From positions 1 through 64,000 of the forward strand of contig DAITSJ010000006.1 in the NCBI GenBank assembly GCA_036843405.1: a stretch of 64,000 nucleotides of DNA, in the 5' to 3' direction. A model generated the notes under the pieces. The model was not told the origin of the DNA, did no database searches, and saw only the letters and a list, made by a program, of their open reading frames with translations. Origin of the DNA: DGNJ01 sp002388905 (GTDB taxonomy: Bacteria; Pseudomonadota; Gammaproteobacteria; Pseudomonadales; Porticoccaceae). This document shows, in pieces, positions 24,648 to 34,500 of the stretch (within the stretch, counting starts at the first letter, position 1; every line of letters begins with the position of its first letter). Both the position numbers and the translations under genes were made by a program.

Positions 24648-24884
24648 TCAGCTCAGGTTGTTGTTGATGTAATCAACAGCCTGCTGAACCGTGGTGATTT
24701 TTTCCGCTTCCTCGTCCGGGATTTCTGTGTCGAATTCCTCCTCGAGGGCCATGATCAGTTCCACGGTGTCGAGGGAATCAGCACCCAGATCGTCCACGAA
24801 AGAGGAATCCGGCTTGACGTCATCTTCTTTTACCCCAAGTTGCTCGGCAACCATTTTTACGACACGTTCTTCGATGCTGCTCAT
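24648..24884 (-). CDS. acpP: Acyl carrier protein
   Basis: Carries growing acyl chains in type II fatty acid synthesis. The 78-residue acidic protein has the phosphopantetheine attachment serine at position 37 in GADSLDTVEL and matches AcpP end to end. The ATG at 24884 is used (AGAGGAG upstream) rather than an in-frame TTG nine bases earlier. It follows fabG by 176 bases and is followed by a strong terminator instead of fabF. Confidence 0.97.
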   Translation of the reverse strand: MSSIEERVVKMVAEQLGVKEDDVKPDSSFVDDLGADSLDTVELIMALEEEFDTEIPDEEAEKITTVQQAVDYINNNLS

Positions 24885-25060
24885 GATTAGCAATACTCCT
24901 CTTTATAGAGATTTTCTTTATTTCGCTGCGGCCTGACAAGCCGGCAACAAAGCTGAAAAAGCCGCCCTAAGGCCATGTTACGGCTGCGCATTTTACCTGA
25001 AAAAACCGGCTTCGTAACCGCTTTTGGGCAAATCCTTTGATTCCGGACATAAATCCCGGT

Positions 25061-25804
25061 TCAACTCATGTAAAGACCGCCGTTGACATGAATGGTCTCC
25101 CCCGTTATGTAGCCTCCGCTGTCACCGGCCAGGAAAGCGACAATTGCCGCGATCTCGGCCGGCTGACCGAGCCGCCCGAGCGGCACTTCGCCGAGCAAGG
25201 CCTCTTTCTGATCCTCGGGCAGCCCCCGGGTCATGTCGGTCTCGATGAATCCGGGCGCCACTGCATTAACGGTGATATTGCGCGAGCCCAGCTCCTTGGC
25301 CAGGGAGCGGGAAAACCCTCCGACTCCCGCCTTGGTCGCAGCATAGTTGGCCTGACCGGCATTGCCCATGGCGCCGACCACCGAGCTTATATTGACGATC
25401 CGTCCCCAACGCGCCTTGGCCATGCCCCGGACACACTGGCGACTGAGACGGTAGACGGCGTTCAGGTTCGCGTCCACCACATCAAACCACTCATCGTCCT
25501 TCATGCGCATGAGGATATTATCCCGGGTGACGCCGGCATTATTGACCAGAATCAACACCGCGCCATAGTCGGCCTCGATCCGCTTGATAACCTGCTGGAC
25601 CTGCTCACCGTCGGTGACATCGAGGGCCATGCCGCTTCCGGCGAAGCCTGCCCCGGCAAGGCGATCGCTGATCTTGTCTGCCCCATCCTGCGTCGTGGCA
25701 GTGCCGATAACGGTGGCTCCGGCCTCCCCCAGCTGGTCGGCGATGGCCGCGCCAATTCCGCGACTGGCGCCGGTAACCAGGGCGACTTTGTCAGTGAGAC
25801 TCAT
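25061..25804 (-). CDS. fabG: 3-oxoacyl-ACP reductase FabG
   Basis: NADPH-dependent reductase of the fatty acid elongation cycle, 247 residues, short-chain dehydrogenase fold. Cofactor motif TGASRGIG near residue 13, NNAGVTRD, and catalytic S/Y/K in SSVVGAMGNAGQANYAATKAG, ending with the family tail TGETIHVNGGLYMS. Located between fabD and acpP as usual. Confidence 0.96.
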   Translation of the reverse strand: MSLTDKVALVTGASRGIGAAIADQLGEAGATVIGTATTQDGADKISDRLAGAGFAGSGMALDVTDGEQVQQVIKRIEADYGAVLILVNNAGVTRDNILMRMKDDEWFDVVDANLNAVYRLSRQCVRGMAKARWGRIVNISSVVGAMGNAGQANYAATKAGVGGFSRSLAKELGSRNITVNAVAPGFIETDMTRGLPEDQKEALLGEVPLGRLGQPAEIAAIVAFLAGDSGGYITGETIHVNGGLYMS

Positions 25805-25880
25805 AGTACTTTCTCCTTAATCAGGGCCTGTCGACAGGCCCCGGGGTGTTCAATCAAACGGCGGCATCGACCTGGGTAGC

Positions 25881-26822
25881 TCACTGAACCGATGAAAGGG
25901 CGTTGTCAAGCCCGTCGCGGTCCTCAATAGCGTAGGTTTCAGTGCCCTTGGCGATGCGTTTTACCAGGCCGCTCAGCACCTTGCCAGGTCCGCATTCCAC
26001 TGTCCTGGTGATACCTGCGTCGAGCAGCGTCCTGACGCAGTCAACCCAGAGTACCGGGCGATAGATCTGCTCGATCATCAATTTCTTGATCTGTTCGGGA
26101 TCGCCTTCCGTGCGGGCGTGCACATTGTGTACCACCGGGATGTGCGGTGTGAAAAAATCTGTGGCCTCGATATGTTCGGCAAGCCGATCGGCGGCCGGGC
26201 GCATGAGGGAGGTATGGAAAGGCGCGCTGACCGGCAACGGCATGGCGCGCTTGGCACCCGCTTCCTTGAGGCCGACAACGGCCTGCTCCACGGCCGCGGC
26301 GTCGCCGGCGATGACCACCTGTCCGGGCGCGTTGAAATTGACGGCGGAAACGACACCCTGCCCTTGCGTCCGGTTGCAGATATCCAGGATCACCTGGTCG
26401 TCGAGCCCGATGATAGCCGCCATGGCGCCTTCGCCGGCGGGCACGGCCTCCTGCATGAAGGCACCGCGCAGGCGTACCAGTTTGACGGCATCGGCAAAGG
26501 CAACAGAGCCCGTGCAGACCAGCGCGGACCACTCGCCGAGGCTGTGACCGGCGGTGAGGACCGGTTCCGGCCCGCCAAGCTCCTGCCAGACACGCCAGAC
26601 AGCGACACTGGCGGTAAGAAGGATGGGCTGGGTGCGCTCGGTCAGGTTGATGTCCTCCTGCTGACCGTCCTGGACCATTTCCCAGAGATCGTAACCCAGA
26701 GCATCCGACGCCTCATTGAATGTGGCCTGCACCACCGGATACCGGCCCGCGAGCTCGGCGAGCATGCCGATTTTCTGGGATCCCTGTCCGGGAAATACGA
26801 ATGCGAGACTTTTTTCCTGCAT
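25881..26822 (-). CDS. fabD: Malonyl-CoA:ACP transacylase FabD
   Basis: Transfers malonyl from CoA to ACP. The 313-residue protein has the N-terminal FVFPGQGSQ motif, the catalytic serine in GHSLGEWSAL and the histidine in PVSAPFHTSLM. The ATG at 26822 has GAGGAG at good spacing; a start four codons upstream is less likely. It directly follows plsX (21 bases); fabH, found between these genes in E. coli, is missing. Confidence 0.96.
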   Translation of the reverse strand: MQEKSLAFVFPGQGSQKIGMLAELAGRYPVVQATFNEASDALGYDLWEMVQDGQQEDINLTERTQPILLTASVAVWRVWQELGGPEPVLTAGHSLGEWSALVCTGSVAFADAVKLVRLRGAFMQEAVPAGEGAMAAIIGLDDQVILDICNRTQGQGVVSAVNFNAPGQVVIAGDAAAVEQAVVGLKEAGAKRAMPLPVSAPFHTSLMRPAADRLAEHIEATDFFTPHIPVVHNVHARTEGDPEQIKKLMIEQIYRPVLWVDCVRTLLDAGITRTVECGPGKVLSGLVKRIAKGTETYAIEDRDGLDNALSSVQ

Positions 26823-26843
26823 GATGCTCCTCAAACGATAGTG

Positions 26844-27875
26844 CTAATTGTTGGCCGGCACGTTGCCGTTTTCAAGCTGTTCTCGAATGCGGTGGGGAAT
26901 ATTTCGGCGGGCCTCGATGAGCGCGAGATCCAGGGCGCTGCAAAAGCCGGGCATGGAGGCTCCGCCGTGACTCTTGATGACCACGCCGTTAAGCCCCAGG
27001 AGCGTGGCACCGTTGTAAATAGCAGGATCCAGCCGCTGGCGAAGGGGCTTTAACAGTGGCATCACCAGCAGGCCCGCCATTTTGCCGCGCCAGGAACCGG
27101 CAAAGGCATGGCGCAGAAGCCGGGCAATGTAGCGGGCGGCACCCTCGCTGGTCTTGACCGCAACGTTGCCGGCAAAGCCATCGCAGACCACCACGTCCAC
27201 ATCGCCGAAAAAGATACCGTCGCCTTCCACAAAACCGCGATAGTTGATTTGTGCATCGTTTTCGAGCAGTGCCGCCGCTTCCCGGACAACGGCGTCGCCC
27301 TTGCCGGCTTCGCTGCCGATGTTGAGCAATGATACGGAAGGTCGGTCGATACCCTCGACAACGGCAACCAGGTGGGTGGCCATTCGGGCAAACTGGTGCA
27401 GATGGTGGGCACTGCTATCGACATTGGCCCCCATATCCAGAAGATAGGTCTTGCCATGGGTGCTGGGCAGGGCCTTGCAGATAGCCGGGCGACTGATGCC
27501 CGGCAAACGCCCCAGCGCCGACATGGCCATGGCCACCAGCGCCCCGGTATTGCCGGCACTGATGCAGGCCTGAGCGCTGCCGTCTCCGACGGCCCCCAGA
27601 GCCCGCCACATGGAAGAACCCCGCTTGCGCCTGAGGGCAGTGGCGGGTTTGTCATCCATGGTCACTTCCTCGGTGCAGTGCTCCACCAAGAGGCGTTCGC
27701 GCAGTGATTCGGGGCAACCGGCCACCAATGGCATCAGGGCTTCGGCATTGCCAAAGAGCCTGAGCGTCAGGTCGGGATTATCCCGGAGGGTAGCAATGGC
27801 GGCGGGAACAGTGAGGCGGGGACCCGAGTCCCCGCCCATGGCATCGATGGCAAGACAGTAGCCGCCCGCAGTCAA
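26844..27875 (-). CDS. plsX: Phosphate acyltransferase PlsX
   Basis: Converts acyl-ACP to acyl-phosphate for phospholipid synthesis. The 343-residue protein has the family start (AIDAMGGDSGPR), the SAGNTGALVAMA and LDMGANVDSSAHHLHQFA segments, and a C-terminal GLNGVVIKSHGGAS. It lies 6 bases after rpmF in the conserved yceD-rpmF-plsX order. Confidence 0.96.
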   Translation of the reverse strand: MTAGGYCLAIDAMGGDSGPRLTVPAAIATLRDNPDLTLRLFGNAEALMPLVAGCPESLRERLLVEHCTEEVTMDDKPATALRRKRGSSMWRALGAVGDGSAQACISAGNTGALVAMAMSALGRLPGISRPAICKALPSTHGKTYLLDMGANVDSSAHHLHQFARMATHLVAVVEGIDRPSVSLLNIGSEAGKGDAVVREAAALLENDAQINYRGFVEGDGIFFGDVDVVVCDGFAGNVAVKTSEGAARYIARLLRHAFAGSWRGKMAGLLVMPLLKPLRQRLDPAIYNGATLLGLNGVVIKSHGGASMPGFCSALDLALIEARRNIPHRIREQLENGNVPANN

Positions 27876-27881
27876 GGGGCT

Positions 27882-28061
27882 TTATTCTTCGTCGGTCTCG
27901 ACGACTTTGCGACCACGATAGAAACCGTCGGCGCTCACGTGGTGACGACGGTGCTTTTCGCCGCTCACGGAATCCACCGACAGGGTCGGGCCCGAGAGGC
28001 TGTCGTGAGCGCGTCGCATGCCACGCTTGGAACGGGTTTTACGATTTTGTTGTACGGCCAT
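27882..28061 (-). CDS. rpmF: 50S ribosomal protein L32
   Basis: 59-residue basic ribosomal protein starting MAVQQNRKTRSKRGMRRAHD and ending RGRKVVETDEE. It is the cysteine-free form without the CxxC zinc ribbon found in many other bacteria. The SD sequence AGGAG lies before the ATG. It lies between yceD and plsX, so ribosome and lipid synthesis genes share a transcript. Confidence 0.97.
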   Translation of the reverse strand: MAVQQNRKTRSKRGMRRAHDSLSGPTLSVDSVSGEKHRRHHVSADGFYRGRKVVETDEE

Positions 28062-28114
28062 TATTTACTCCTGGTGCCTAGGCACTTGCTATAACATTAA
28101 ACGTCTGGGAACAG

Positions 28115-28627
28115 CTAGTCGTTCTTTTTGAGCTGTTCGAGAATCCGAAACGGGTTTCCCTCGTCGGCCTCGCCGGTATCATCGAAACCCCCGGTGCTGT
28201 AGCGGCCCGTTGCCCGACAGGCATCGGCATCGTGTCTGGGCACGATGGGCAGCGCAAGCAGGACCTCGTCCTCTGCCAGCTCGAACAGGTCCGCATCCTG
28301 CTCCGGCACAACCCAGGGTTCCAGGTCCCGGGGAAGCTGCCTGGCCTGCTGGTCATCCCAGACGATGCCCAGCCGGCAACCGGAGGACAAGCGCTGCCTG
28401 ACCACACCCAGGCAGCGCTGGCAGCGCAAATCGGCATCGAGCGTGAATTCGCCCTCGACCACTGCGTTGCCCTGCGCATCCCGGCCGAAGTCCAGGGTTA
28501 CCTCGACACCGGCATCGGCATCGAGGACCGCGGCCATCAGCCGTTGCAACTGTGCCGTCGGGATGCAGCCGCTCAACGTGGCGCCCTGGGCGGTCAGTTT
28601 TCGCGGGTCTATACGCCGCGGCAGCAT
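28115..28627 (-). CDS. yceD: YceD family protein (DUF177)
   Basis: 170-residue protein of the DUF177 family, implicated elsewhere in 23S rRNA/50S maturation. It keeps the cysteine pair in LRCQRCLGVV and the acidic C-terminal half (DADLFELAEDEVLLALPIVP). The ATG at 28627, preceded by GAGAGG, is chosen over the one at 28651 because the promoter at 28661-28689 predicts transcription starting near 28654, which would leave almost no leader for the upstream ATG. First gene of yceD-rpmF-plsX-fabD-fabG-acpP. Confidence 0.9.
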   Translation of the reverse strand: MLPRRIDPRKLTAQGATLSGCIPTAQLQRLMAAVLDADAGVEVTLDFGRDAQGNAVVEGEFTLDADLRCQRCLGVVRQRLSSGCRLGIVWDDQQARQLPRDLEPWVVPEQDADLFELAEDEVLLALPIVPRHDADACRATGRYSTGGFDDTGEADEGNPFRILEQLKKND

Positions 28628-28660
28628 ATTCCTCTCGGAGGGGGTCGGCATAGGCGCGCA

Positions 28661-28689
28661 ATTTTAGGGATACGCCATTGTTCTGTCAA
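28661..28689 (-). promoter_or_regulatory. Sigma-70 promoter of the yceD-rpmF-plsX-fab operon
   Basis: On the minus strand: consensus -35 TTGACA (28689-28684), 17-base spacer, -10 TAAAAT (28666-28661). This is the best housekeeping promoter I see in the window and drives yceD and the ribosomal/fatty-acid genes behind it. Confidence 0.85.
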
Positions 28690-28775
28690 AGAAAATCCGC
28701 GTTAAAATTCGCCCCGCCCGGGTTCCGACGAATCCGCCACGGACTTTGCTACCTGATTGTTTTTAAGAGGTTTTT

Positions 28776-29357
28776 GTGACTACTGCGCTGGTGCTGGCAT
28801 CATCCTCCCCCTATCGCCGACAACTACTGGAAAGGCTCCGGCTCGATTTCCAGACGGGAACACCCGCGATCGACGAGACGCCCGCTCCCGGCGAGACCGG
28901 CGAAAACCTGGTGCTGAGGCTGGCTGAAAGCAAGGCGCGGGCACTGGCGACCCGGTACCCGTCACATTTGATCATTGGCTCGGATCAGGTGGCCACCCTC
29001 GGAGAAACCATTCTCGGCAAGCCCGGCAACTTGCCCGCCGCACAAGGGCAATTAAAGGCGCAATCGGGACGGCGGGTCAGCTTCTACACCGGCGTGGCCG
29101 TTATCGACAGTCAAACCGGGCGGGTCTACAGCGATATCGACCGCACCGTTGTCCAGTTCCGCCAACTGCCGGCAACCGCCGTATCCCGCTACCTGGAACG
29201 GGAAAAGCCCTTTGATTGCGCCGGCAGTTTCAAATGCGAAGGGCTTGGCATCAGCCTTTTCGATGCTATCAAAACCGATGACCCGACTGCCCTGACCGGC
29301 CTGCCCCTGATCAAGCTGTGCCAATTGTTGCGCAAACATGGCCTCGAAATACCCTGA
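28776..29357 (+). CDS. Maf-family nucleotide pyrophosphatase (YceF-type)
   Basis: Hydrolyses non-canonical or modified nucleotides (YceF acts on m7GTP). The 193-residue protein shows LASSSPYRRQLLERL, ETGENLVLRLAESKARAL, IIGSDQV and FDCAGSFKCEGLGI, the standard Maf set. The start is GTG at 28776. It is divergent from yceD, as in E. coli where yceF and yceD are neighbours, and convergent with the HAD gene, with an AT-rich 27-base gap. Confidence 0.92.
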   Translation: MTTALVLASSSPYRRQLLERLRLDFQTGTPAIDETPAPGETGENLVLRLAESKARALATRYPSHLIIGSDQVATLGETILGKPGNLPAAQGQLKAQSGRRVSFYTGVAVIDSQTGRVYSDIDRTVVQFRQLPATAVSRYLEREKPFDCAGSFKCEGLGISLFDAIKTDDPTALTGLPLIKLCQLLRKHGLEIP

Positions 29358-29384
29358 AGATAAACAGATATAATATTGTTTTTG

Positions 29385-30023
29385 TTATATATGATTAAAT
29401 ATTTCGGGGAAGGTGTTCAGGCAGGCAACAAGCTCGAAGCGCTTCAGCCGGTCGGCACCGTGGGCGCCGTAGCTCACACCTATGCGCGGGACTTCCGCCC
29501 GTCTCGCCATCTCCATATCGTATTCGCTATCGCCAACCATCATGCTCTCTCCGGGCTCCACCTGGAACTCCAGCAGCAGCTCCCTGAGCATGGCCGGATG
29601 AGGCTTGGAGAGACTCTCATCGGCACAACGGGAGCTATCGAAAAAATTCGTCAGACCATGGGCGGCCAGGGCCCGGGTCAAACCCTTCCGACTCTTGCCG
29701 GTCGCCACGGCCAGGCGGTAACCCCGAGCTTTGAGCTTTTCCAACACCTCCAATACTGACGGGAAAAATGCCGAAGGCTCTGCGTCCCGCTCGACAAAAT
29801 GCCGCCGATAACAGGTATCGAGCTGCTCCAGTTCCGGCTCATCCAGGCCGGGAAACAGTTCAGCCAGGGCCCGGGGCAGCGACAAACCAACCACATTGCG
29901 CCCCGCTTCGAGGCTGGGGGGCGCCAGCCCCCGCTCCCGCGCCGCCGCGGCCAGGCATTCGGCAATCCGCCCCAATGAGTCGCAGAGCGTACCATCCCAG
30001 TCGAATATAATTAGTTTTTTCAA
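29385..30023 (-). CDS. HAD-superfamily phosphatase (phosphoglycolate phosphatase-like)
   Basis: 212-residue HAD-IA hydrolase: motif I DWDGTLCDS, motif II VATGKS, motif III lysine near SLSKPHP, motif IV GDSEYDMEMA. Substrate unknown; similar to the HAD gene usually found after rluC. Its start overlaps the rluC stop by 4 bases, so the two are translationally coupled. Confidence 0.9.
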   Translation of the reverse strand: MKKLIIFDWDGTLCDSLGRIAECLAAAARERGLAPPSLEAGRNVVGLSLPRALAELFPGLDEPELEQLDTCYRRHFVERDAEPSAFFPSVLEVLEKLKARGYRLAVATGKSRKGLTRALAAHGLTNFFDSSRCADESLSKPHPAMLRELLLEFQVEPGESMMVGDSEYDMEMARRAEVPRIGVSYGAHGADRLKRFELVACLNTFPEIFNHI

Positions 30024-30979
30024 TCTAATACAACTTTTTTATCAAGTACTTTGGCAAGATCATCCGGCAGGGGCGACCGGATGTCGACAAGGTCCTCGGT
30101 GCCGGGCTTGCGGAATCTGAGGCGATGAGCATGCAGAAAGAGACGCCTGAGACCCTGCCGCCTCATGTGCTCATTGAACACATCACTGCCGTACTTATCG
30201 TCGCCTGCCAGAGGGTGTCCCGCAAGCTGGCAGTGCACCCGGATCTGGTGGGTCCTACCCGTCTCCAGAGTCGCCTCGACCAGCGTGGCATCGTCATAAC
30301 GACGGACAACCCGGAAACCCGTGGCGGCGCGCTTCCCTTCCACACTGGGGCGGACAATGCGATCCCCGCTGGCCAGTAGTTGACGCTTCAGGGGCGCATC
30401 GACACGGTCCAGCCCCGCCGGCCAGCGACCGGCGACCAGGGCGAGGTAAGTTTTCTCGACGGAGCCCGAGCGCATTTGCTTTTGCAGGCTCCGCAAGCTT
30501 CCCCGGCTGCGCGCCACCAACAAACACCCGGATGTTCCCCGGTCCAGCCGGTGGACAAGTTCCAGGAAAGGATCGGGCCGGCTCTCGCGCAACGCCTCGA
30601 TCAACCCCAGGCTGACTCCGCTGCCGCCATGCACGGCTAACCCGGATGGCTTGTCGATCACCAGAAAATCACTGTCCTCCTGCAAGATACTCCGGTCAAG
30701 CCGGGCGCGCAGCGCGGCGCCGGGCACCGGCCGCGTCGGCGGTTCGGCGAGACGGATGGGCGCCAGCCGCACCTGGTCCCCCGCCTTCAGACGGTAATCG
30801 GGCTTGATCCTGCCCTTGTTGACCCGAATCTCGCCCTTGCGCAGCAGGCGGTAGATTCGGGATTTGGGCACGCCCTTCAAGCGCGGCACCAGGTAGTTGT
30901 CGATACGCTGCCCGGCCTCGTCGGCCTCAATCTCGAGAACCTGAACGCCGCCCTGCGTATCGCCGTTGTGTTGAGACAT
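30020..30979 (-). CDS. rluC: 23S rRNA pseudouridine synthase RluC
   Basis: Makes pseudouridine at 955, 2504 and 2580 of 23S rRNA. The 319-residue protein has an N-terminal S4 domain (about 17-75, QRIDNYLVPRLKGVPKSRIYRLL) and the RluA-type catalytic core with the aspartate in VHRLDRGTSGCLLVA, and GRTHQIRVHCQ near the C-terminus. I chose the ATG at 30979 (MSQHNGD); the frame is open for 29 more codons but that extension looks non-coding. Divergent from rne, as in E. coli. Confidence 0.93.
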   Translation of the reverse strand: MSQHNGDTQGGVQVLEIEADEAGQRIDNYLVPRLKGVPKSRIYRLLRKGEIRVNKGRIKPDYRLKAGDQVRLAPIRLAEPPTRPVPGAALRARLDRSILQEDSDFLVIDKPSGLAVHGGSGVSLGLIEALRESRPDPFLELVHRLDRGTSGCLLVARSRGSLRSLQKQMRSGSVEKTYLALVAGRWPAGLDRVDAPLKRQLLASGDRIVRPSVEGKRAATGFRVVRRYDDATLVEATLETGRTHQIRVHCQLAGHPLAGDDKYGSDVFNEHMRRQGLRRLFLHAHRLRFRKPGTEDLVDIRSPLPDDLAKVLDKKVVLD

Positions 30980-31544
30980 CTGGATCGCCGCCAGCCAGTG
31001 AGGCGGGAATTCTAACAGTACCGCCGCTGCCCGTAAGCCCCGATCACGCCTGTCGACAAGCCGCATTGCCCGAAACCCCGAACCTTGGTATAGTTTTGCG
31101 GTTAGGCGAAGGTTCCCACGTGATTGTCACCATGGCGAACCGGCATCGCATAGCGGGCAGAGCAGAGCTGCCGAAAGTAATTTTATCCGGCATTCGTCGA
31201 TACAGGGGCGAATGCCCACAAGCAACCCGACCCAAGACGCAGGGTTGCCGCAAGAACACCAGAAAGGTCGAAAATCGCTACCAGTTGCCCGCACCGCCTC
31301 GCGGCGTTCAAGGGCGGGCCCACTAAGTCGAAGCCACGAGCTAACGGCACCAAAAGCGAACAGGTTTACGTGTATAGCGCTTTCCAATACGGATAACATA
31401 CATGCTTAAAGGCAGAAAAATCAGGGCTTTATACTCGCGGGACGTCTCCTGAGTCGACCCCTGCCCAAGATCTGCCCCTGACTACCCTTTCCCCGCCTTG
31501 CGGCACTTCTGTGGTCCTGGGACGAAAACAGGACGAGAAGACCC
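30980..31544 (+). promoter_or_regulatory. rluC-rne intergenic region with rne promoter and long leader
   Basis: 565 bases without a gene. A promoter for rne is visible: TTGCCC (31066-31071), 17 bases, TATAGT (31089-31094), predicting a leader of about 440 bases. Just before the rne start, GTCCTG (31514-31519) and CAGGAC (31529-31534) can form a hairpin near the ribosome-binding site. E. coli rne also has a long structured leader through which RNase E limits its own synthesis; the same here is inference. Confidence 0.6.
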
Positions 31545-34500
31545 ATGAAAAGAATGCTAATCAACGCCACGCAGGCGGAAGAGCTGCGTGTCGCCCTGGT
31601 CGATGGCCAGCGGCTATACGACCTGGACATCGAAAACCGCACCCGACAGCAAAAAAAGGCGAATATCTACAAGGGCCGTATTGCCCGTGTCGAACCCAGC
31701 CTTGAGGCCGCCTTCATCGATTATGGCGCCGAGCGGCACGGCTTCCTCCCCCTCAAGGAAATCTCCCGGGACTACTTCAAGAAATCCCCCTCCGACTCCC
31801 AGGGCCGCGTGCGGATCCAGGACGTGGTTCAGGAAGGGATGGAGGTCATCGTCCAGGTGGACAAGGAGGAAAGAGGCAACAAGGGCGCGGCCCTGACCAC
31901 TTTCATCAGCCTGGCCGGACGCTACCTGGTATTGATGCCCAACAACCCCCGTGCCGGGGGCATTTCCCGGCGCATCGAAGGGGATGAGCGCACCGAGTTG
32001 CGCGAGGCCATGCGAGGCCTGGAGATTCCCACGGGTATGGGAGCCATTGTCCGCACCGCGGGGATCGGTCGCAGCACCGAGGAATTGCAATGGGACTTGG
32101 ACTATCTCCTGCAACTCTGGACCACCATCAAGGAAGAAGCGGACAAGGCAAAGGCACCCCACTTCCTGTTCCAGGAAAGCAACGTCATCATCCGTGCCAT
32201 TCGCGACTACCTGCGCCCGGATATCGGTGAGGTGGTTGTGGACAGCCGCGATGCCTACAACCTTGCGGCGGCTTTCGTCCAGCAGGTGATGCCCTCGTTC
32301 CAGAGCAAGGTAAAATTCTACGAGGACAATATTCCGCTGTTCAATCGCTACCAGATCGAAAACCAGATTGAAACCGCGTTCATGAGGGAGGTCAAACTCC
32401 CCTCCGGCGGCTCCATTGTTATCGATATTACGGAAGCCCTGGTATCCATCGACATCAACTCCTCCCGCGCCACCAAGGGGGGCGATATCGAGGAAACCGC
32501 CACCCAGACCAACCTGGAGGCGGCCGAGGAGATCGCCAGGCAACTGCGCCTGCGGGACGTGGGCGGCCTGATTGTCATCGATTTTATCGACATGTCCGCC
32601 AACAAGAATCAGCGCGAGGTGGAAAACCGGATGCGCAAGGCCCTGGAACTGGATCGCGCCCGGGTCCAGGTAGGCCGGATTTCCCGCTTCGGGCTCCTGG
32701 AGATGTCCCGGCAACGGCTGCGGCCTTCCCTCGAGGAAACTACCTTCAAGATCTGCCCCCGCTGCAGCGGCCAGGGCACCATTCGCGGAACCCGTTCGCT
32801 GGCGTTGTCGATTCTCCGGTTGGTGGAAGAAGAAGCGCAGAAAGAGTACAGCGCCGAAATCCGCGCCGTCACGCCGGTGGCGGTGGCAACTTTCCTGCTC
32901 AACGAGAAGCGGGACGCCATCAGCGACGTCGAACAGCGCAATAACATCAAGGTGCTGGTACTGCCCAACCCGGCCATGGAGACGCCTCACTTTGAGGTGC
33001 AACGTTTTCGGGAGCAGGATGAACTGGTCAGTGTCAACAGCTACAAGCTCGCCGAGGAATTGGCCTCGGAGCCGGAGGTTGACCCGATCCAGCCAGAAGC
33101 CATATCGGCGCCACCCCAGCCCGCCGTTCAGTCCCTGCCACCCTCGGCACCGGCACCGACACCCAATCCCAAACCGGTTGCCGAGAAAGCGACTGATCCG
33201 AAACCCAAACAGGAGGAGAAAACTCCGGCCAGGTCCGGGTTTTTGCAGCGCCTGGCCAAGGCCCTCCTTGGTGGTACGCAAGAAGGCGCCGACACGTCGA
33301 CGAAGAAACCGGAATCGGCAGGGAAATCCACCCGGGGCCGAAATGCCGGGGAAGAATCCACACAAGGCCGGCATGCCAACCGGGGCGATGATAAAAGTCG
33401 CGGCACACGGGGCAAACGCTCCGGCTCCCGCAACAACCGGCCCCGCCGCGAGGATCAGCGGGACAACAGGACCGGCGCCGACAAATCGGCCCAGGAAAAA
33501 TCCGCCCGGGCCAAGCCCCAGCAGCAGAAAAGCAGTCCCCGTGCGGATGACGGCGAAAAGGAAAAGTCCCAGGAAAACCGGCCACCACAGCGGCCCAGTG
33601 ACAAGCGCCGAGAGCCGCGTCGTCAGCGGGAACGCCGGGAGGTTCCCCGCGAGCTCCTCGACGCCATGGCCGAGGTCGCCGAAGCCGATAATCCGGCAAC
33701 CAATGCCGGCCCTGAAAAAACGGGGAATCGCCCTCAGCCCGAAAAAGCGGCGGGAGAATCCAGTCAGCGGCCGGAAGGCGATAAAACCGACCAGGGGCAA
33801 GTACCCAGCGACGATGCGCCCAATTCGGCACCTCGACATATCGGCACTTCGGACCGCGGCGAGGAGTCTGTCGTCAAACCCGGAGAACAGGCCGAAGAAA
33901 AGCCTGAGCCCACCGAAGCCCGCACACAGGATGCCCCTCTGCCTGGCTCTGCAGATCACAAGTCTGGAGAGGATGCAGAGCCCTCGGTAAAGGCGAAGGA
34001 AGAGGGCTCGGGGGAACCGCCTCGCGAAGCGGCTGTTGCCCACGAACCAGCTCCCGAGACCACCAGGGCGACTCCGGTCGAGCCGCCGAGGCAGGAGCCT
34101 CCGGTGGAATCGACCCCATCGATCCGGGAGGAAAAAATGGCCGGGAAAGCTGAAACCCGGGAGCCAACACCGGCCAGTGCCGTGACGGAAAACAGGGTTA
34201 CACCGCCGCGGCAAGCGGCAGAGGACACTGAGGTGAACGCCCCTCAACCCGGGAGCCAACGCCCTGAAGTGACGACCGAAACGACGGAATCGATGCCCGC
34301 AGAGTACGGACCATCACCGTCTTCCGGCAGCGAACAGCCCACATCGACTCGCGCCGACAACGACCCCAGGGTAAACCCCCGGCCCCGTGAAAGGGTCACC
34401 GTGGACAGTCGAGTCATTGACTACAAAATGAGTGGGCCACTGGACACGAGCAAACCGGCACCGGTTTCGGTTATCGAAGTCAACCTTCCCCGGCCCGCCA

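Noticed and set aside
25881..28061. A hidden fabH between plsX and fabD
   Set aside because: plsX and fabD are separated by only 21 bases, so there is no room for it.
31614..34259. An 881-residue open frame opposite rne
   Set aside because: Mirror of the RNase E coding sequence; low-complexity composition comes from the repetitive codons of its C-terminal half.
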